A stretch of DNA of 64,000 nucleotides, taken from NCBI RefSeq assembly GCF_963169125.1, contig NC_084795.1:139613701-139677700 (forward strand). The letters are read 5' to 3'. The notes under the pieces are model-generated. The model was given only the letters and a program-made list of their open reading frames with translations, ran no database searches and was not told where the DNA came from. Made by a program: the position numbers and the translations under genes. Shown piece by piece: positions 22,338 to 33,846 of the stretch. This DNA is from Humulus lupulus. Taxonomy: Eukaryota; Streptophyta; Magnoliopsida; Rosales; Cannabaceae. Numbering within the stretch: the first letter of the stretch is position 1; each line of letters starts with the position of its first letter.

Positions 22338-25300
22338 GTTGCAGATGGCAGTTGATACACAAGCCCAATCCAATGATGAAGTCACCAAATAGGGTGTTGC
22401 CCAAAGAGGATGGAGATTTGGATCCTCGCTTTAGGGATTTTGAAGAAAATGTTGGACCCGTTGAGGACCTGGAAGAGGTCCAACTCGATGAGAAAGACCC
22501 AACCAAAGTCGTAAAGGTTGGGAGAAACTTGGAGCTTACCACGAAGAATGCACTGGTGGAATTTTTGCGAAAGAACCAGGAGGTTTTCGCCTGGTCGCAT
22601 AAAGACATGGTTGGGATAGATCCTGCGGTAATCAGCCATGTCCTAAATATAGACAAGACCTTTCCACCTGTGCAACAGAAAAGAAGGCTGCTCGATAAAG
22701 ATAGATCAAGGGCCTTAAAAGAAGAAGTCGAAAGACTAAAGGAGAATGGGTTCATCAGGGTGGCATTTTAACCATCGTGGGTATCCAATCCAGTGCTGGT
22801 TCCCAAGCCTAACGGCAAATGGTGAACCTGCGTGGATTTTACAGGCCTCAATAAAGCCTACCCAAAAGACTGCTTCCCACTCCCAAGGATCGACCAGCTG
22901 GTCGATGCAACTGCAGGACACGAGATCCTCTCGTTCATGGATGCATATTCAGGCTACAACCAGATTAGCATGCATCCCCCTGACGAGGATCACACCAGCT
23001 TTCGGACCGATACGGGCTTATATTGTTACAAAGTAATGCCCTTCGGACTGAAAAACGCAGGTGCGACTTACCAACGGCTAGTAAACCACATGTTCAAGGA
23101 GCAAATCGGTGTAAACATGGAGGTATATGTGGATGACATGCTGGTAAAGTCTAAGAAGGCAGAAGGGCATGTGAGGGATTTACAAGAGTGCTTTGATGTG
23201 TTAAACAAGTACCAGATGAAATTAAATCCCCTCAAGTGTTCCTTTGGAGTCGGATCAGGGAAGTTTTTGGGGTTTATCGTAAATTCGAGAGGAATCGAGG
23301 CCAACCCCGACAAGATAAAAGCCCTGATCGACATGAAGTCGCCAAAAAGGATCAAAGATGTACAAAGTTTAACCGGGAGGATCGTGGCCCTAAGTAGATT
23401 CATTTCGAAATCAACAGATAAGTGTGTTCCTTTTTTCAATCTACTTAGAGGAAACAAGAAGTTTGAATGGACAGGAGACTGCGAGCAAGCATTCCAGGCC
23501 TTGAAAGCTCATATGGCACAGCCTCCCATCTTATCAAAGCCGATCGAAGGAGAAACTTTGTTTATTTATCTGGCGATTACTGAAGTTGCTGCCAGCGCGG
23601 TACTAGTGCGAGAGGAAGAAGGTGTACAAAAAGTAGTCTACTATGTCAGCAAGAGATTGATCGGGGCAGAATTGAGATATCCGCCAATCGAGAGGTTAGC
23701 ATATTGCTTGATCCTTGCCTCTAGAAAGCTACGCCCCTACTTTCAAGCCCATCCTATTACAATTCTAATTGACCAACCCCTTCGGCAAGTCCTCCAAAAG
23801 CTGGAAGCGGCTGGACGATTATAAAAATGGACAGTCGAACTGGGACAGTTCGATATAACTTATTCACCGCGAGCAGCAGTCAAGGGACAAGTCTTGGCCG
23901 ACCTTATTGCAGAATTCACCGAACTCCCAGACAGCGAACAGTGCGAACAGCCTAAAGCGACCGAGCCTCAAGATAAAACTCCTTCGTGGAAGCTATTCAC
24001 GGATGGCTCATCCAACGAATCCCATGCTGGAGCGGGAGTGATATTGATAACGCCGGAAGGGCATCGATTTCACTGCGCCATCAAGTTTGACTTTACTGCG
24101 TCAAATAATGAAGCAGAATACGAAGCACTCCTCGCTGGATTGAGAATGGCAAAGGATATGAGCATAAAGACGCTTTATATCTACAGTGATTCACAGCTGG
24201 TGGTGAATCAGGTTCTGGGAGAATACCAAGTGCGAGGCTTGAAAATGGTGGCCTACTTAAATAAAACAAAAGACTTGTTAGCCCAGTTCACGAAGTACAC
24301 CCTCCAGCAAATCCCGCGAGATCAGAATTCAAACGCAGATGCCTTAGCCAAACTCGCGAGCGCAAAGGATGCTGACACCTTGAACATCGTGCCAGTAGAA
24401 AGACTGAGTAAGCCGAGCATACAAACCACGGAATCCAGTATGGAGATTCGGATGGAGGATACGTGGATGGCGCCTTTCTTGGAGTATCTGATGAATGGTG
24501 CGTTGCCAACAGATAGGAACAAGGCTAGAACTCTAAAAGGCGAGCTGCTAGATACATACTGGTCGATGGTGTAATGTATCGAAGAGGATATTCAATGCCA
24601 CTACTCAGGTGCGTTACACTAGAAAAAGCTAAGGAACTCATGAAAGAGGTACATGAAGGCTTCTGCGGAGATCACGCTGGGGGGCAGAGTTTGGCAAAAA
24701 AGATATTAAGGTAGGGCTACTTCTGGCCAATGATGAACGAGGATTCCATGGAGTTTGTACGAAGGTGCAATAAGTGTCAAAGTTCTCGAAGATTCCACGA
24801 GCGGCTCCAAACGAGTTGAAGCAAATGCAAAGTCCGTGGCCTTTTGCAGTATGGGGGATAGATTTGATTGGATCCCTGCCTACTGGGAAAGGAGGAGTAG
24901 AGTACGCAGTCGTAACAGTCGATTACTCCACCAAATGGGCCGAAGCTAAACCACTCGCTACCATCACGACCAAGAAAGTCCTTGACTTCGTTATCAAGAA
25001 CATCGTCTGTCGATATGGTCTGCCCAGAAAGATAGTTTCAGACAACGGGACCCAATTTGACAGTGATTTATTCACTGATTTTTGCGAAAGCCATGGAGTC
25101 ATTAAAAGCTTTTCTTCAGTTGCACACCCTCAGGCGAATGGGCAGGTCGAAGCCGTGAATAAAACTCTTAAGGACACCTTGAAGAAAAGACTCAAAGAAG
25201 CTAAGGGAGTGTGGCCAGAGCAATTGCCTGAAGTCCTCTGGTCGTTTAGAACGTCTCACCGAACTGCAACAGGACATACCCCATTTTCCTTAGCCTATGG

Positions 25301-25697
25301 ATATGAGGCAATGTTGCCTGTCGAGTTAGATCCCCCCTCACATCGACGTCTAACATACGACCAGGATCAGAACAGCCAACTAATGATGGAATCCCTAGAT
25401 TCGATTGACAAGATACGGGAGAAGGCCCAACTCCGAGTTGCTGCATACCAACAAAAAGTTGCCCGGTACTTTAACTCCAAAGTTAAAGAAAGAAAATTCA
25501 ACGTCGGAGATTTGGTGCTATGACGAGTTTTCTTAAATACCCGTGACCCTACTGCTGGAGTGCTCGGACCTAATTGGGAAGGACCTTACCAGATTGAAGA
25601 AGTCCTTCATCCAGGCACCTCCAAACTTGCACGCTTAAACGGTGATCTCGTTCCACGTTATTGGAATGGAGAACACCTGCGCAAGTATTATCAATGA
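22338..25697 (+). pseudogene. Tat pol: RT, RNase H, second RNase H, integrase
   Basis: RT spans about 22600-23300 (PLPRIDQLVDATAGHEILSF; PFGLKNAGATYQRLVNHMF; active-site YVDDMLVKS near 23127). RNase H follows (IYLAITEVAASAVLVREEEG.., 23560-23810). The archaeal-type RNase H is at 23990-24380 (LFTDGSSNESHAGAGVILIT; NNEAEYEALLAGL; IYSDSQLVVNQ). Integrase has HHCC (HEGFCGDH..CNKCQ), the D,D,E core (IDLIGSLPTG; IVSDNGTQFD; ANGQVEAVNKTL) and C-terminal FNVGDLVL..GPNWEGPYQI. Defects: stops near 22769, 22822, 23822, 24714 and 25521, and frameshifts near 24540 and 24770. The missing base near 24770 lies inside the zinc site. Confidence 0.92.
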
Positions 25698-26530
25698 ACA
25701 ATCCTTTTTAAAGGGCTGGCTTGTAATAACTTTCTCTTTTTTACAAGTTTAGCAAAGAGGGTTAGCCACGCTGTATGGCTAATCGCTCATATATGTAAGA
25801 TTCTATTTCAGAATCACTCGTAAACACATGTTGAGTCCATTTTTAATACGAGATTATAAGGGACTGTGCGCAGCCAGTCATTCTTGCCAACCTTTGTGAA
25901 TTTATATTTACAAGTATTTGTTCATTACGTGGGTTGTTTTGCTGTATTACAAGTATCATCTTTTCACACGAACAGAAATGTTCGAACAGGTCATGATCAA
26001 GGCAAGTGACCAAGGACCTAAAGCTCCTCGATCACTTGGGGGGCATATAAGGCACATCGATAGCAAAGCATATCCGCAAGGTATGTAAACACATGAGAAA
26101 AATGAGTGAAAGCATGCTAGAGTACTTAGAGTATTTTTCAAAATTTATATTTTGTTAAATCATGCCAAAGTACTATGCTAAGTTCGGTCATACGGACAAG
26201 TGTTATAATAAATAAAAATATTATAGCATCATGCAATCTTTTACACCGCAAGCATCATTGCTTGGATGTAATTGTTCAAGTAAAAGAAAAAAGATTTACT
26301 GCCCGTGCAGCAAAATTTAAAACAAAAATATTGTCTTTACATCACGACCCATGGGTCGGGGAGCCAAAAGGAAAGAAAAAAAAAATAAATGAAAAAGTTT
26401 TAGAGGCATTTGGGGCCGGAGGGTCCTGGGCAGCATTCTGGGTGACAAAATCCTCAGCAACAACTTCTTCTTCAGCACCAGCCAGGCTTGGGGAAGCAGG
26501 GATCCTCGCTCTTGCCTCCTCTTCAGCCAG
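25698..26530. other. Spacer between pol and the antisense gene
   Basis: Convergent intergenic region of the Tat element. The antisense frame continues past its TAA at 26533-26531 for about 60 codons (acidic, LAEEEARIPASP..), so the original antisense stop may lie here. Otherwise AT-rich with no domain. Confidence 0.5.
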
Positions 26531-29041
26531 TTAGTCAGCACAACGTGCCAGCTCGGCATTCCTGACGTCTTCAAAAAGATAGCTGAAGTCGGCACCCTGA
26601 TTGTGTTTCCAGAAGTTGTAGAAACATCGGAGCGTCGTCCTCTTGTACCTCTCCAGATTTTTGGAGTTGTCAAGCTCCAGCTGCTTCACTTTGCCTTCAA
26701 GAGTGGCAATGGCCTCATCCTTGGACTTGTGCATCTCTTCCAACCTTTTGATTTCGCGAAGATGGGTCACGCTGGAATCTCGATACTGCTGTCTCGACTT
26801 TATTGCAGCTTCCTTTGCAGCTTCAGCCTCTGACGGCTTAGTCACCACAGCGTCCCTCTCTCGAGCCATTGCCTCCAACTCTTTGGCGTGCTTGGCCTCT
26901 GCAGCCGAAAGCTCCTCGGCTGTCTTCACCTGATGCTTCTCAATGGCCTTTGCCTTAGCCTGCTCGATGGAAGCCTGGGCATGGGTATGAGCAGTAATAG
27001 CAGACAGCAAGGCCTGTAAATAAAATAAGAAGGAGTTAGAACCTGTCGTGAAAACTAAAAGACTAAGGCTTGAGAAATAAAGAAGTACTTACGCTGGAAA
27101 TTTCATTCAGGGCCCTGTTCAGGATCAGGTCGACCGACATGTTTTAAGCCTCAACCATTGCATCCTTGACACGGTCGCTTTTACCGATGCGTTCAAGGCG
27201 ATCCCTAGCTGATCGCAGAGTGCGGCTCAAGATTTTGGCCCCGAGAGCTTCTTCCCGAGTAATTTTCTCTCCGGTAGGCGCAGCCGGAGGTTTGGGCGTG
27301 GCAGAAGGAGTCTGTTTCTCCGTAAGATTCGGAGGATGGGCGGTGGTTTGCCCAGTTGGTGCATCCCTTGGAGGATCTTCGGTTCGACTCTTTTTGGTGG
27401 GCCCCTGGCTAGTCTCGCCAGTGTGCCTCCTGGATGGCTTTCGCCGGAGTTGGGGAACTTCCTCTTCCTCCTCGGCCTGGTACATGTCAAAGATGTTGGG
27501 AGTGGCCATGTCTGCATACAAGTAAACACAATCAACTGATAAGGCAAGAGGCAAATGAAAATTTATTATACAACAGGAAAGAGGTAACAAAGTGAATACC
27601 CGAGCTACAACTATTGGTCGCTACACTATTGACTCTATTAGTCATATACTCATTATCTGGCATGAAGAAGTCTGGCCCAAATTTTGGAGTATATGTAAAG
27701 TTGCCTTCCCCGTCGAACAAATGACAGGGAATTGGCAAACCATTTAAAAGTAAAATAGTGTTACCGTTCTCATCAGAAGACTCTCCCAAGTCCACAACTG
27801 GCTCTTTGGCCTTTTGTTTCCCCTTGCCTGGGGGAGCAGAAGGCCTTTCTGCGGAAGGATTGCCCTTGGGCTCCCTAATAATAACCCCCGTCGGCCTCCT
27901 CCTTCGAGGAGACACAGGAGGTTGCTGCTCGGGAACCCCCTCAGCAGTGGCTTCGTCCACCACAGACCCTCTAGTTTCATGGCGAGGAGCCAGGAGGCCA
28001 GACAGCCTCAAGTTTTCTTCAGTTACCAGGATCTTGACGCTTTTTACTGCGTCGGACATCCTGGCCAAAGTATTGGACCTCAACACCATGTCTGGTGTTG
28101 GGATCGGACGTAACCATGGGCCTGAAAAACAGATTACAGTTTGAGAAATATGAAAGGGAACACCTCGATGAAAAGTATCGACCAGTCGAAGACAAGCACT
28201 TACCTCCTCGAGTGAAGGCCAGGTTGTTGCTGGTTATATCCGGGGTAAGGAAGTACTCCTTACTATACTTCCCCACATTCGAGATGTGCGTAGTGTCACT
28301 TAGGAATGTTCGGTTGGTCTCCTGGTGACAGAAATGGAAGAAACCTGTTCCGTGCTGTTGCGGGTTGGATTTGAGGTCAAAAAGGTAGTTGATCTCATGA
28401 GGCGTAGGCTCTGGCCATTTCTTAAGTTTATATAGGATATAGAGTGAGGCCAGCATTCTATATCCGTTTGGAGTGATTTGGAAGGGGGCGACACCGAAAT
28501 AATTGGCCACCCCCTTATAAAAGGGATGAAGAGGGAGATAAGCTCCCGCCTCAATGTGATACCGGGACCAGGCGCTGTTTGCACCTCCGGGGAGGTTAGC
28601 CCTCTGGTCCGCAGCAGGACGTATAATGGAAACCCCTGTGAGGGGGAATTTCCTGAAGCAGTTAGCAACCATCCGCAGGGTCACTGAGCTAGCCGGGGAA
28701 GTATACCACTCGACATCAGGCAGATTCTGATGGCGAGGGCGGGCCCTAGTTTGGATATTAGGGTCAGGAACAAGATTTTCTCGACCGCTGGTCGAGGGAG
28801 TCCTAGCCTTCGAGTCATGCTGAGCAGGAGAATTTGGGCTGTTTTCAGACTCAGGCCTTTTCTTGCCTGAAGATTTGGAGCGGGCCATTAGAGGAGAAGG
28901 GTGTAGTCTGGAAGAGGAACGCGAAAAAGGAATCTCGTGGACCCGGTTGGCCGGTTGTTCTTCTCCCTCGAGCAGCTGGGCGAGAAGGTCGTCGTCAATG
29001 GGCCTCTCACCTCCCCACAAATCTGTCATTAATGTCTGCAA
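26531..29041 (-). pseudogene. Four-exon antisense gene of the Tat element
   Basis: Exons (minus strand): 29041-28204, 28121-27600, 27511-27093, 27013-26531. Every intron is GT..AG (GTAAGTGC..TTTTTCAG; GTATTC..TGTATGCAG; GTAAGTAC..ATTTACAG). Phases match (1+2, 1+2, 0+0), giving 754 codons. The N-terminal half (GAYLPLHPFYKGVANYFGVA.., PNGYRMLASLYILYKLKKW) resembles the plant 'putative gypsy-type transposon' domain. The middle is Pro/Arg-rich. The last exon is a long coiled coil (EELSAAEAKHAKELEAMARE). Antisense frames beyond pol are known in Tat elements such as Grande and Retand; their role is unknown. One in-frame TAA (27146-27144) breaks it, and the terminal TAA may also be mutational. Confidence 0.8.
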
Positions 29042-29631
29042 ACAGAAGAATGGGGAGGTGAGGATAGAGAATTTTCAAAAAGCTTTTTAGAATAACACTG
29101 GTCGTGTATAAAAGTTAAGCTTTTATACAACAGCATTCTAACAAGAAGCTAAAGTTTTCCATACGAACAGTTTGAAAGACGGATTAAAGGGTGAAAGCAA
29201 AAAGCTTTTCAAGAAAGCTTTTTCAACTCCCCTTAGGGCGGGAAAAACCTATTTTCCAACTAGCCTAAAGATCGAATTTTTACTTCGATCTTACGTCCTA
29301 AACATATGATCCTGACTAATCAAACTAACTTGTAACTCTTTTTGCCTACAAAACATCCCATTCACAAGCATCTCAAACCAGAAATAGATAATCTCAAACG
29401 GTCTACATTTAGAAACATGCACCACAAAAATCTGAAGCATGGGAATTCGAAAACTTACCAAGAGAATGATTGCGGAGGTGGAAAAAGGACCTTCGGGAAT
29501 CAAGAAACTCTCGAACAGGGTCTTGAAAATATAGAGGAAACGGTCTTCAGGAACGGTAAAAGCTCTGGTTTTTAGGTTTTCTTGTGAAGATGATGGTGTA
29601 CGTAGAAAGAAAATAAAGACCTCGAAGGTCT

Positions 29632-29639
29632 TATATAAG
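29632..29639 (-). promoter_or_regulatory. Candidate TATA box of the antisense gene
   Basis: Minus strand reads ACTTATATAAGACC, about 590 bases upstream of the first ATG of the antisense gene (29041). Good TATA form; start site unproven. Confidence 0.4.
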
Positions 29640-29860
29640 TTTGTCTCTGACATTAAAAAGTGTAATCATTAGTTTCCCTTTTTTAAAGTATGGGCAAGCG
29701 GGATGGCCGTCGAAATCATTTATGGGGAACCGAAAGGACGTGATTAGACAGAGGTAGGTTACTTTTTCCAAGAACACACGAAGGGTTCTGACACGTCAGG
29801 CGGGGTTACCGAAGAGTCGTTCGTCCAAAAGTTTATTTTACTGCTCGTGATAAATAAACT

Positions 29861-29874
29861 TGGGGGGGGGCAAA
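29861..29874 (+). other. Polypurine tract of Tat element 1
   Basis: TGGGGGGGGGCAAA directly before the LTR start TGTTATCC at 29875. Confidence 0.75.
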
Positions 29875-30464
29875 TGTTATCCAAAAAGTTAGCATTGATG
29901 ACGTGGCAAGTGATCCCAGGACACGTGGCTGACACCTGGGAACGTTCTGCTAGAGTATCGACCAGAAGACACATTAGAAGCAGTGCAGCCCTGTCTTACC
30001 TGGGACTAGTCTGGTCGATAGTTCCGCATACAAAGCAACATTCATGGGAAGATCTTTGTGAATCCCGAATTTATCTCACACAATCTCCTGGATACCCGAT
30101 TATTCAGGGGAGAATATCTGTAACAATCTTTTGTAATCCCCCTTGAGCCTATAAATAGCAAAAGATAGCTCAAGGAATGGACTTTTTGGCTTTTGAATCA
30201 TTAGAGACTATAATAATTCTCCTAGCAATATTGTATTGTTCTTCAGAGGTAAGTGAAACTCATTGAACCCTTGTTCATTGATCACCCCTTTGATTCTTAG
30301 ATCAATATCACTCTAAGTGGACGTAGGTCATTACCAGATCTTGGGGCCGAACCACTATAAAATACTGTGTCTTATTTACTTTTGTCATTACGTTCTTCTC
30401 TACGCATTCATTCATATCAAGCATATTCTGACTCCGTGTCAGTTGGCCAAATCGTGGGTCAACA
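29875..30464 (+). mobile_element. 3' LTR of Tat element 1
   Basis: 590 bp, equal in length to the 5' LTR, ending GGGTCAACA. Followed by TSD taaga (30465-30469). Confidence 0.95.
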
Positions 30465-30469
30465 TAAGA

Positions 30470-30598
30470 TTTCTATAAAAGTATATCTATAACATAAAGA
30501 GTTCAATTATGAATTTATAGTGGAGAAATATCAGAATTAATAAATGACCTATTATGATTAAAGAGTTTAATTATTTATTTTTAATTTAATGGAGCTTA
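30470..30598 (+). mobile_element. copia 3' LTR, part 2 of 3
   Basis: Short piece between the Tat element and the copia solo LTR, ending GGAGCTTA. The word GGAGCTTA recurs in the 5' LTR remnant at 6488, where the sequence continues uninterrupted. Confidence 0.85.
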
Positions 30599-32448
30599 TG
30601 TTGGGGTTTTATGCCCTAATTAAAACCCAAATTCTTTGTAATCTCATTTTATTATCAATAAAATAATAGAAATCATTTTTTGACTTGGTCAATCACTTTG
30701 CTCACATGTTTTATTTTCATGATTATTTGTTTAATATAAACTTCTATTAAATCCCGAGCATATAGCTAATCTTATTTATAGTGACATAATCACAGTGGAA
30801 TATAAATATGATTATATGTTTAAATATAAGTTAGTCCTAAGATTAGTCAGTGCACCGGATTTACACTGACTTGCCAATCTACGATATGATCTACTTACAC
30901 ATTACAGTGTTATGTTCTTTCCAGAACGTTAGCAAAGTAGATAAGATCGGATGTATTTGTTACATCGAACAGGACCGATATTGACAGTTGATAAGATAAG
31001 TAAACATGCCGTTATTATCTATTCTAGTCATATCATATAGTGGACCATAGGTCAATTCAATCTCAATTCTGAGTGGTTAGTATTCTAACTGATTGTATTA
31101 TTTGAGTTCTTTGACTTGTTCGTTACTAGCTTACCCTACGGACTAGCCCATACTTACATCTTGGGAACTCGATAGTATAATTGAGTGGCAGTGTTAATCA
31201 TAGATATGAACATCTATAGCTTCTGATGAAGAAGTGAAACGATGGTTTCCTTTTAGTTTGGTTCAAGGTGTTAAATGATAGAGTTCTCATTTCAGTAATT
31301 AAATTAGTTTATTGAAATATCATTTACAAGGAACTAAGTGTTTTAAGGATAAAATACAATGAGGGGTAAAACGGTATTTAAGTCCTATCTCATTGTAGAC
31401 CGTCTATAGAGGATTGAGTGACAATTATGGTTGTAACAATGGATAATTAATAGCGTATCTATATTTGTTATAGAGCGTTCTATGAATTCAAGAGTGCAAT
31501 TCCAAGTCTATAGTGGAGTCACGAGGAATTAATAAGTTAGTAAATTTATTTGTTAGATTTATGATAACTTATTGGAGCTTGATTTCATAGGCCCATGGTC
31601 CCCATTGTACCTTGGATAAAATCATCTAGATAGTCTCAATTAATTGATTTAATCATCAATTAGAATTATCAAAGTTGACCAGGTCAATTTTGGATAGTTT
31701 CACAGAGTTGTGTAATTTTGAGAAGAAAAGAGAAATTATGGCAGATTTATTAATTAAGATAAATTGGTATCTAAATTAATAAATAAGTTTAAATCAAGGT
31801 TCAAATTATAAATAATTAATTTGATAAAGGATTTAAATAATTATTTAATTAATTAAATCAATAGAAAATAATCAGACCTTGATTTTAAGTCCAATGGACT
31901 TATAATCAAATGGGAAATTTCACGGGCCTATAGCCCATGATAATTTCGACCTAGGGCTTCAAAATGGCTGTTATTTTATTGATTTTTTAATTAAATTAAA
32001 TGGCCTAATTGAGTCTATAAAAGGAGTGCTTATAGAGAAGTCAAAATAGGGTTTTTGATAAGTCAGATTTTCTGATAGTTTTATATTCTCTCTAAACACA
32101 AGTCCTTTTCTAAGCCTCTTTGTATTTTCTCTTCTTCTCTCTATATATATCTCATGTGTTGAGAATTGCCCACACTAGTCTAGGTGGTTCTAAGGATACA
32201 TTGGAAGATCGTGAAGAAAATAGAAGATCGGTTCAGTTTCTTGATAATACTCTGCGACAGAAAGGATACAAGAGTTAGAGAAACTGAAGGAAGGACTCTT
32301 AATTCCGTTGCGTATACTGTAAGTATTATATTATTTGTTTATCTTTGAATTCAATTTTAGAAACATGTTTTAGGCTATCTTGTATTAATTTGTTTAATAT
32401 TAGATATACATGAAAATAAATAAAGATCCTGTATAAGCTATTCCAACA
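30599..32448 (+). mobile_element. Solo LTR, Ty1/copia
   Basis: 1,850 bp, starts TGTTGGGGTTTTATGCCCTA and ends TTCCAACA, with exact TSD gctta (30594-30598 and 32449-32453). TATA box TATAAAA at 32016-32022. No internal region is left, so it is a recombination product. The terminal sequences are typical of copia LTRs. Confidence 0.92.
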
Positions 32449-32453
32449 GCTTA

Positions 32454-33376
32454 ATGTTATAGGTCCATGGTCCCCGAAATGGCTCAAACAAACACTGACA
32501 AAGATAAATACAAAAATGGGCAAAAAGGACTTATTTGATAAGTAAAATATTTTTCTATGCACTAAACATAATTATTGTGTAATTATGTGTAATTAATTAA
32601 TTAATTATTTGATTTAACAAAAATATAATTAATTTTGAATTAATTTATTTTTGGGATGTTTTGTATTTAAATAATGATGAAAATTGGGAAAATCACATGT
32701 CCTCCCTGGCATGAGTTGGGCGTGTAACACAGTGCACAGTCACTGTGCTACACGCACAAGAAGGTTCTAGAAGAATCTTGGTTCAACAATTTTAGTTATT
32801 TAAATATTAAATAAATAATGAGATATTTTAATATGATTAGAACGTTATTATTTAAACAAAAATTTGATAATTGATTAGTTGTGTTAAATTGTTTAAAATA
32901 ACTAATATTATTTATTTTTAATATATTGGATATATTAAATATAGGAGATCAGTTTTTCTAGAGCGATACTTTTCAAAGATAGAAAATATATTGTGAAATC
33001 TCCCTGAGAGAAATGGAACAGTGCTACAAGCATAGGTCACTGTTCTTCACAAATTTAGGTCCAAACTTTATCAGATTTCATGTGTTGAGAACATCTGATA
33101 CATAGATTTTGCCTATTGTTTTGTATAACGAGCCCACACTCGTTCTTTGTGTGTTGAGAACATTTTGGAAGATTCTAGTGTGAGATCTCAAGGATTTTTC
33201 CGTACGAAAAGATAGCAGCAAGGAAGGACTTGAGGTAATTTTCTATTCATCTCTTTGATTCAATATATATATATGTATGTGAAGAAGTAGATCTAGAAAT
33301 CTTGTGGGGTTAAATTAACAATTTTGATTGTTGTTCCGCTGCGTATAATCTCTTATTTGATCTATAAAATCCAATA
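32454..33376 (+). mobile_element. copia 3' LTR, part 3 of 3
   Basis: Matches 6496-7423. It ends CCAATA, where the 5' LTR has CCAACA, so the terminal CA is mutated. No TSD can be compared because the 5' end of the element is lost. Confidence 0.9.
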
Positions 33377-33394
33377 GTTAATGCAAGGGAACCA

Positions 33395-33685
33395 CTTATT
33401 AGCGTTGTTATATGGACATGTAGGTCGGGACTCGCTTATTAGCGTTGTTAACTGCATATAGGCCTGGAAATGCTTATTGGCACTATTAATATTGGCAAAG
33501 ATTAAAGAGCATGCTTATTAGCATTGCTATACATGTATAAATACTTGAACATGCTTATTACATCTTTCATTGCTTTTCTATGCCAGAAATGCTTATTAGC
33601 ATCGCTATTTGTTGATAAATATTAGGAAGTGCTTATTAGTACCATGATTTAATATATTATGTGTTAGCATGCTTATTAGCATTGC
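33395..33685 (+). repeat. Eight diverged tandem units of about 39 bp
   Basis: The word GCTTATTAGCATTGC recurs with CTTATT at 33395, 33435, 33473, 33514, 33554, 33592, 33632 and 33672, a spacing of 38-41 bases. Sequence between the words is poorly conserved. It lies just upstream of the chromovirus gag remnant, so it may be part of that element's LTR or leader. Confidence 0.85.
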
Positions 33686-33846
33686 ATCTGTTTGTTTGTT
33701 CAGTCTTGGACCGTCAGGCGGCAAGAGGTATAGTTATTACTTACGTAACGACCGAATTGATCACTGCAAAGTGGGACAGTTATCTGTATGCTTCCTCGAA
33801 GGTCAGAGAGGTTTGTTTCCCAAGAAATACATACCAAGGAAGAGAA

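Larger units (their letters stand above)
29042..29874. other. Region upstream of the antisense gene, before the 3' LTR
   Basis: No sense-strand gene. It probably holds the promoter and 5' UTR of the antisense gene. It ends at 29874 with a purine tract, including nine G, ahead of the 3' LTR. Confidence 0.5.
18841..30464 (+). mobile_element. Full-length Tat-lineage Ty3/gypsy element
   Basis: 11,624 bp with 590-bp LTRs (18841-19430 and 29875-30464), both TGTTATCC..GGTCAACA, and exact TSD taaga. By eye the LTRs differ at about 13 positions (around 2%). Contents: primer site, gag-protease, pol with RT, RNase H, a second archaeal-type RNase H (diagnostic of the Tat lineage) and integrase, then a spliced antisense gene, then a G9 polypurine tract. 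Stops and frameshifts in gag-pol make it non-autonomous now. Confidence 0.95.
6485..33376 (+). mobile_element. Ty1/copia element, interrupted by several insertions
   Basis: Parts in order: 5' LTR remnant (6485-7423), primer site, long leader, gag (9271-9344 joined with 13331-13559), pol (15302-17976), polypurine tract, and 3' LTR in three pieces (17992-18840, 30470-30598, 32454-33376). Integrase-before-RT order defines Ty1/copia. Insertions at 9345-13330, 18841-30464 and 30599-32448 each leave exact 5-bp TSDs that rejoin the host sequence cleanly. The reconstituted 3' LTR is about 1.9 kb. The long leader and LTR length suggest the Angela/Tork group, but this is inference. Multiple stops and frameshifts make it defective. 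Confidence 0.85.

Noticed and set aside
27166..28144. Plus-strand frames of 119-128 codons opposite the antisense gene
   Set aside because: Shadows of the antisense exons; the minus-strand reading has matched splice phases and a plausible domain.
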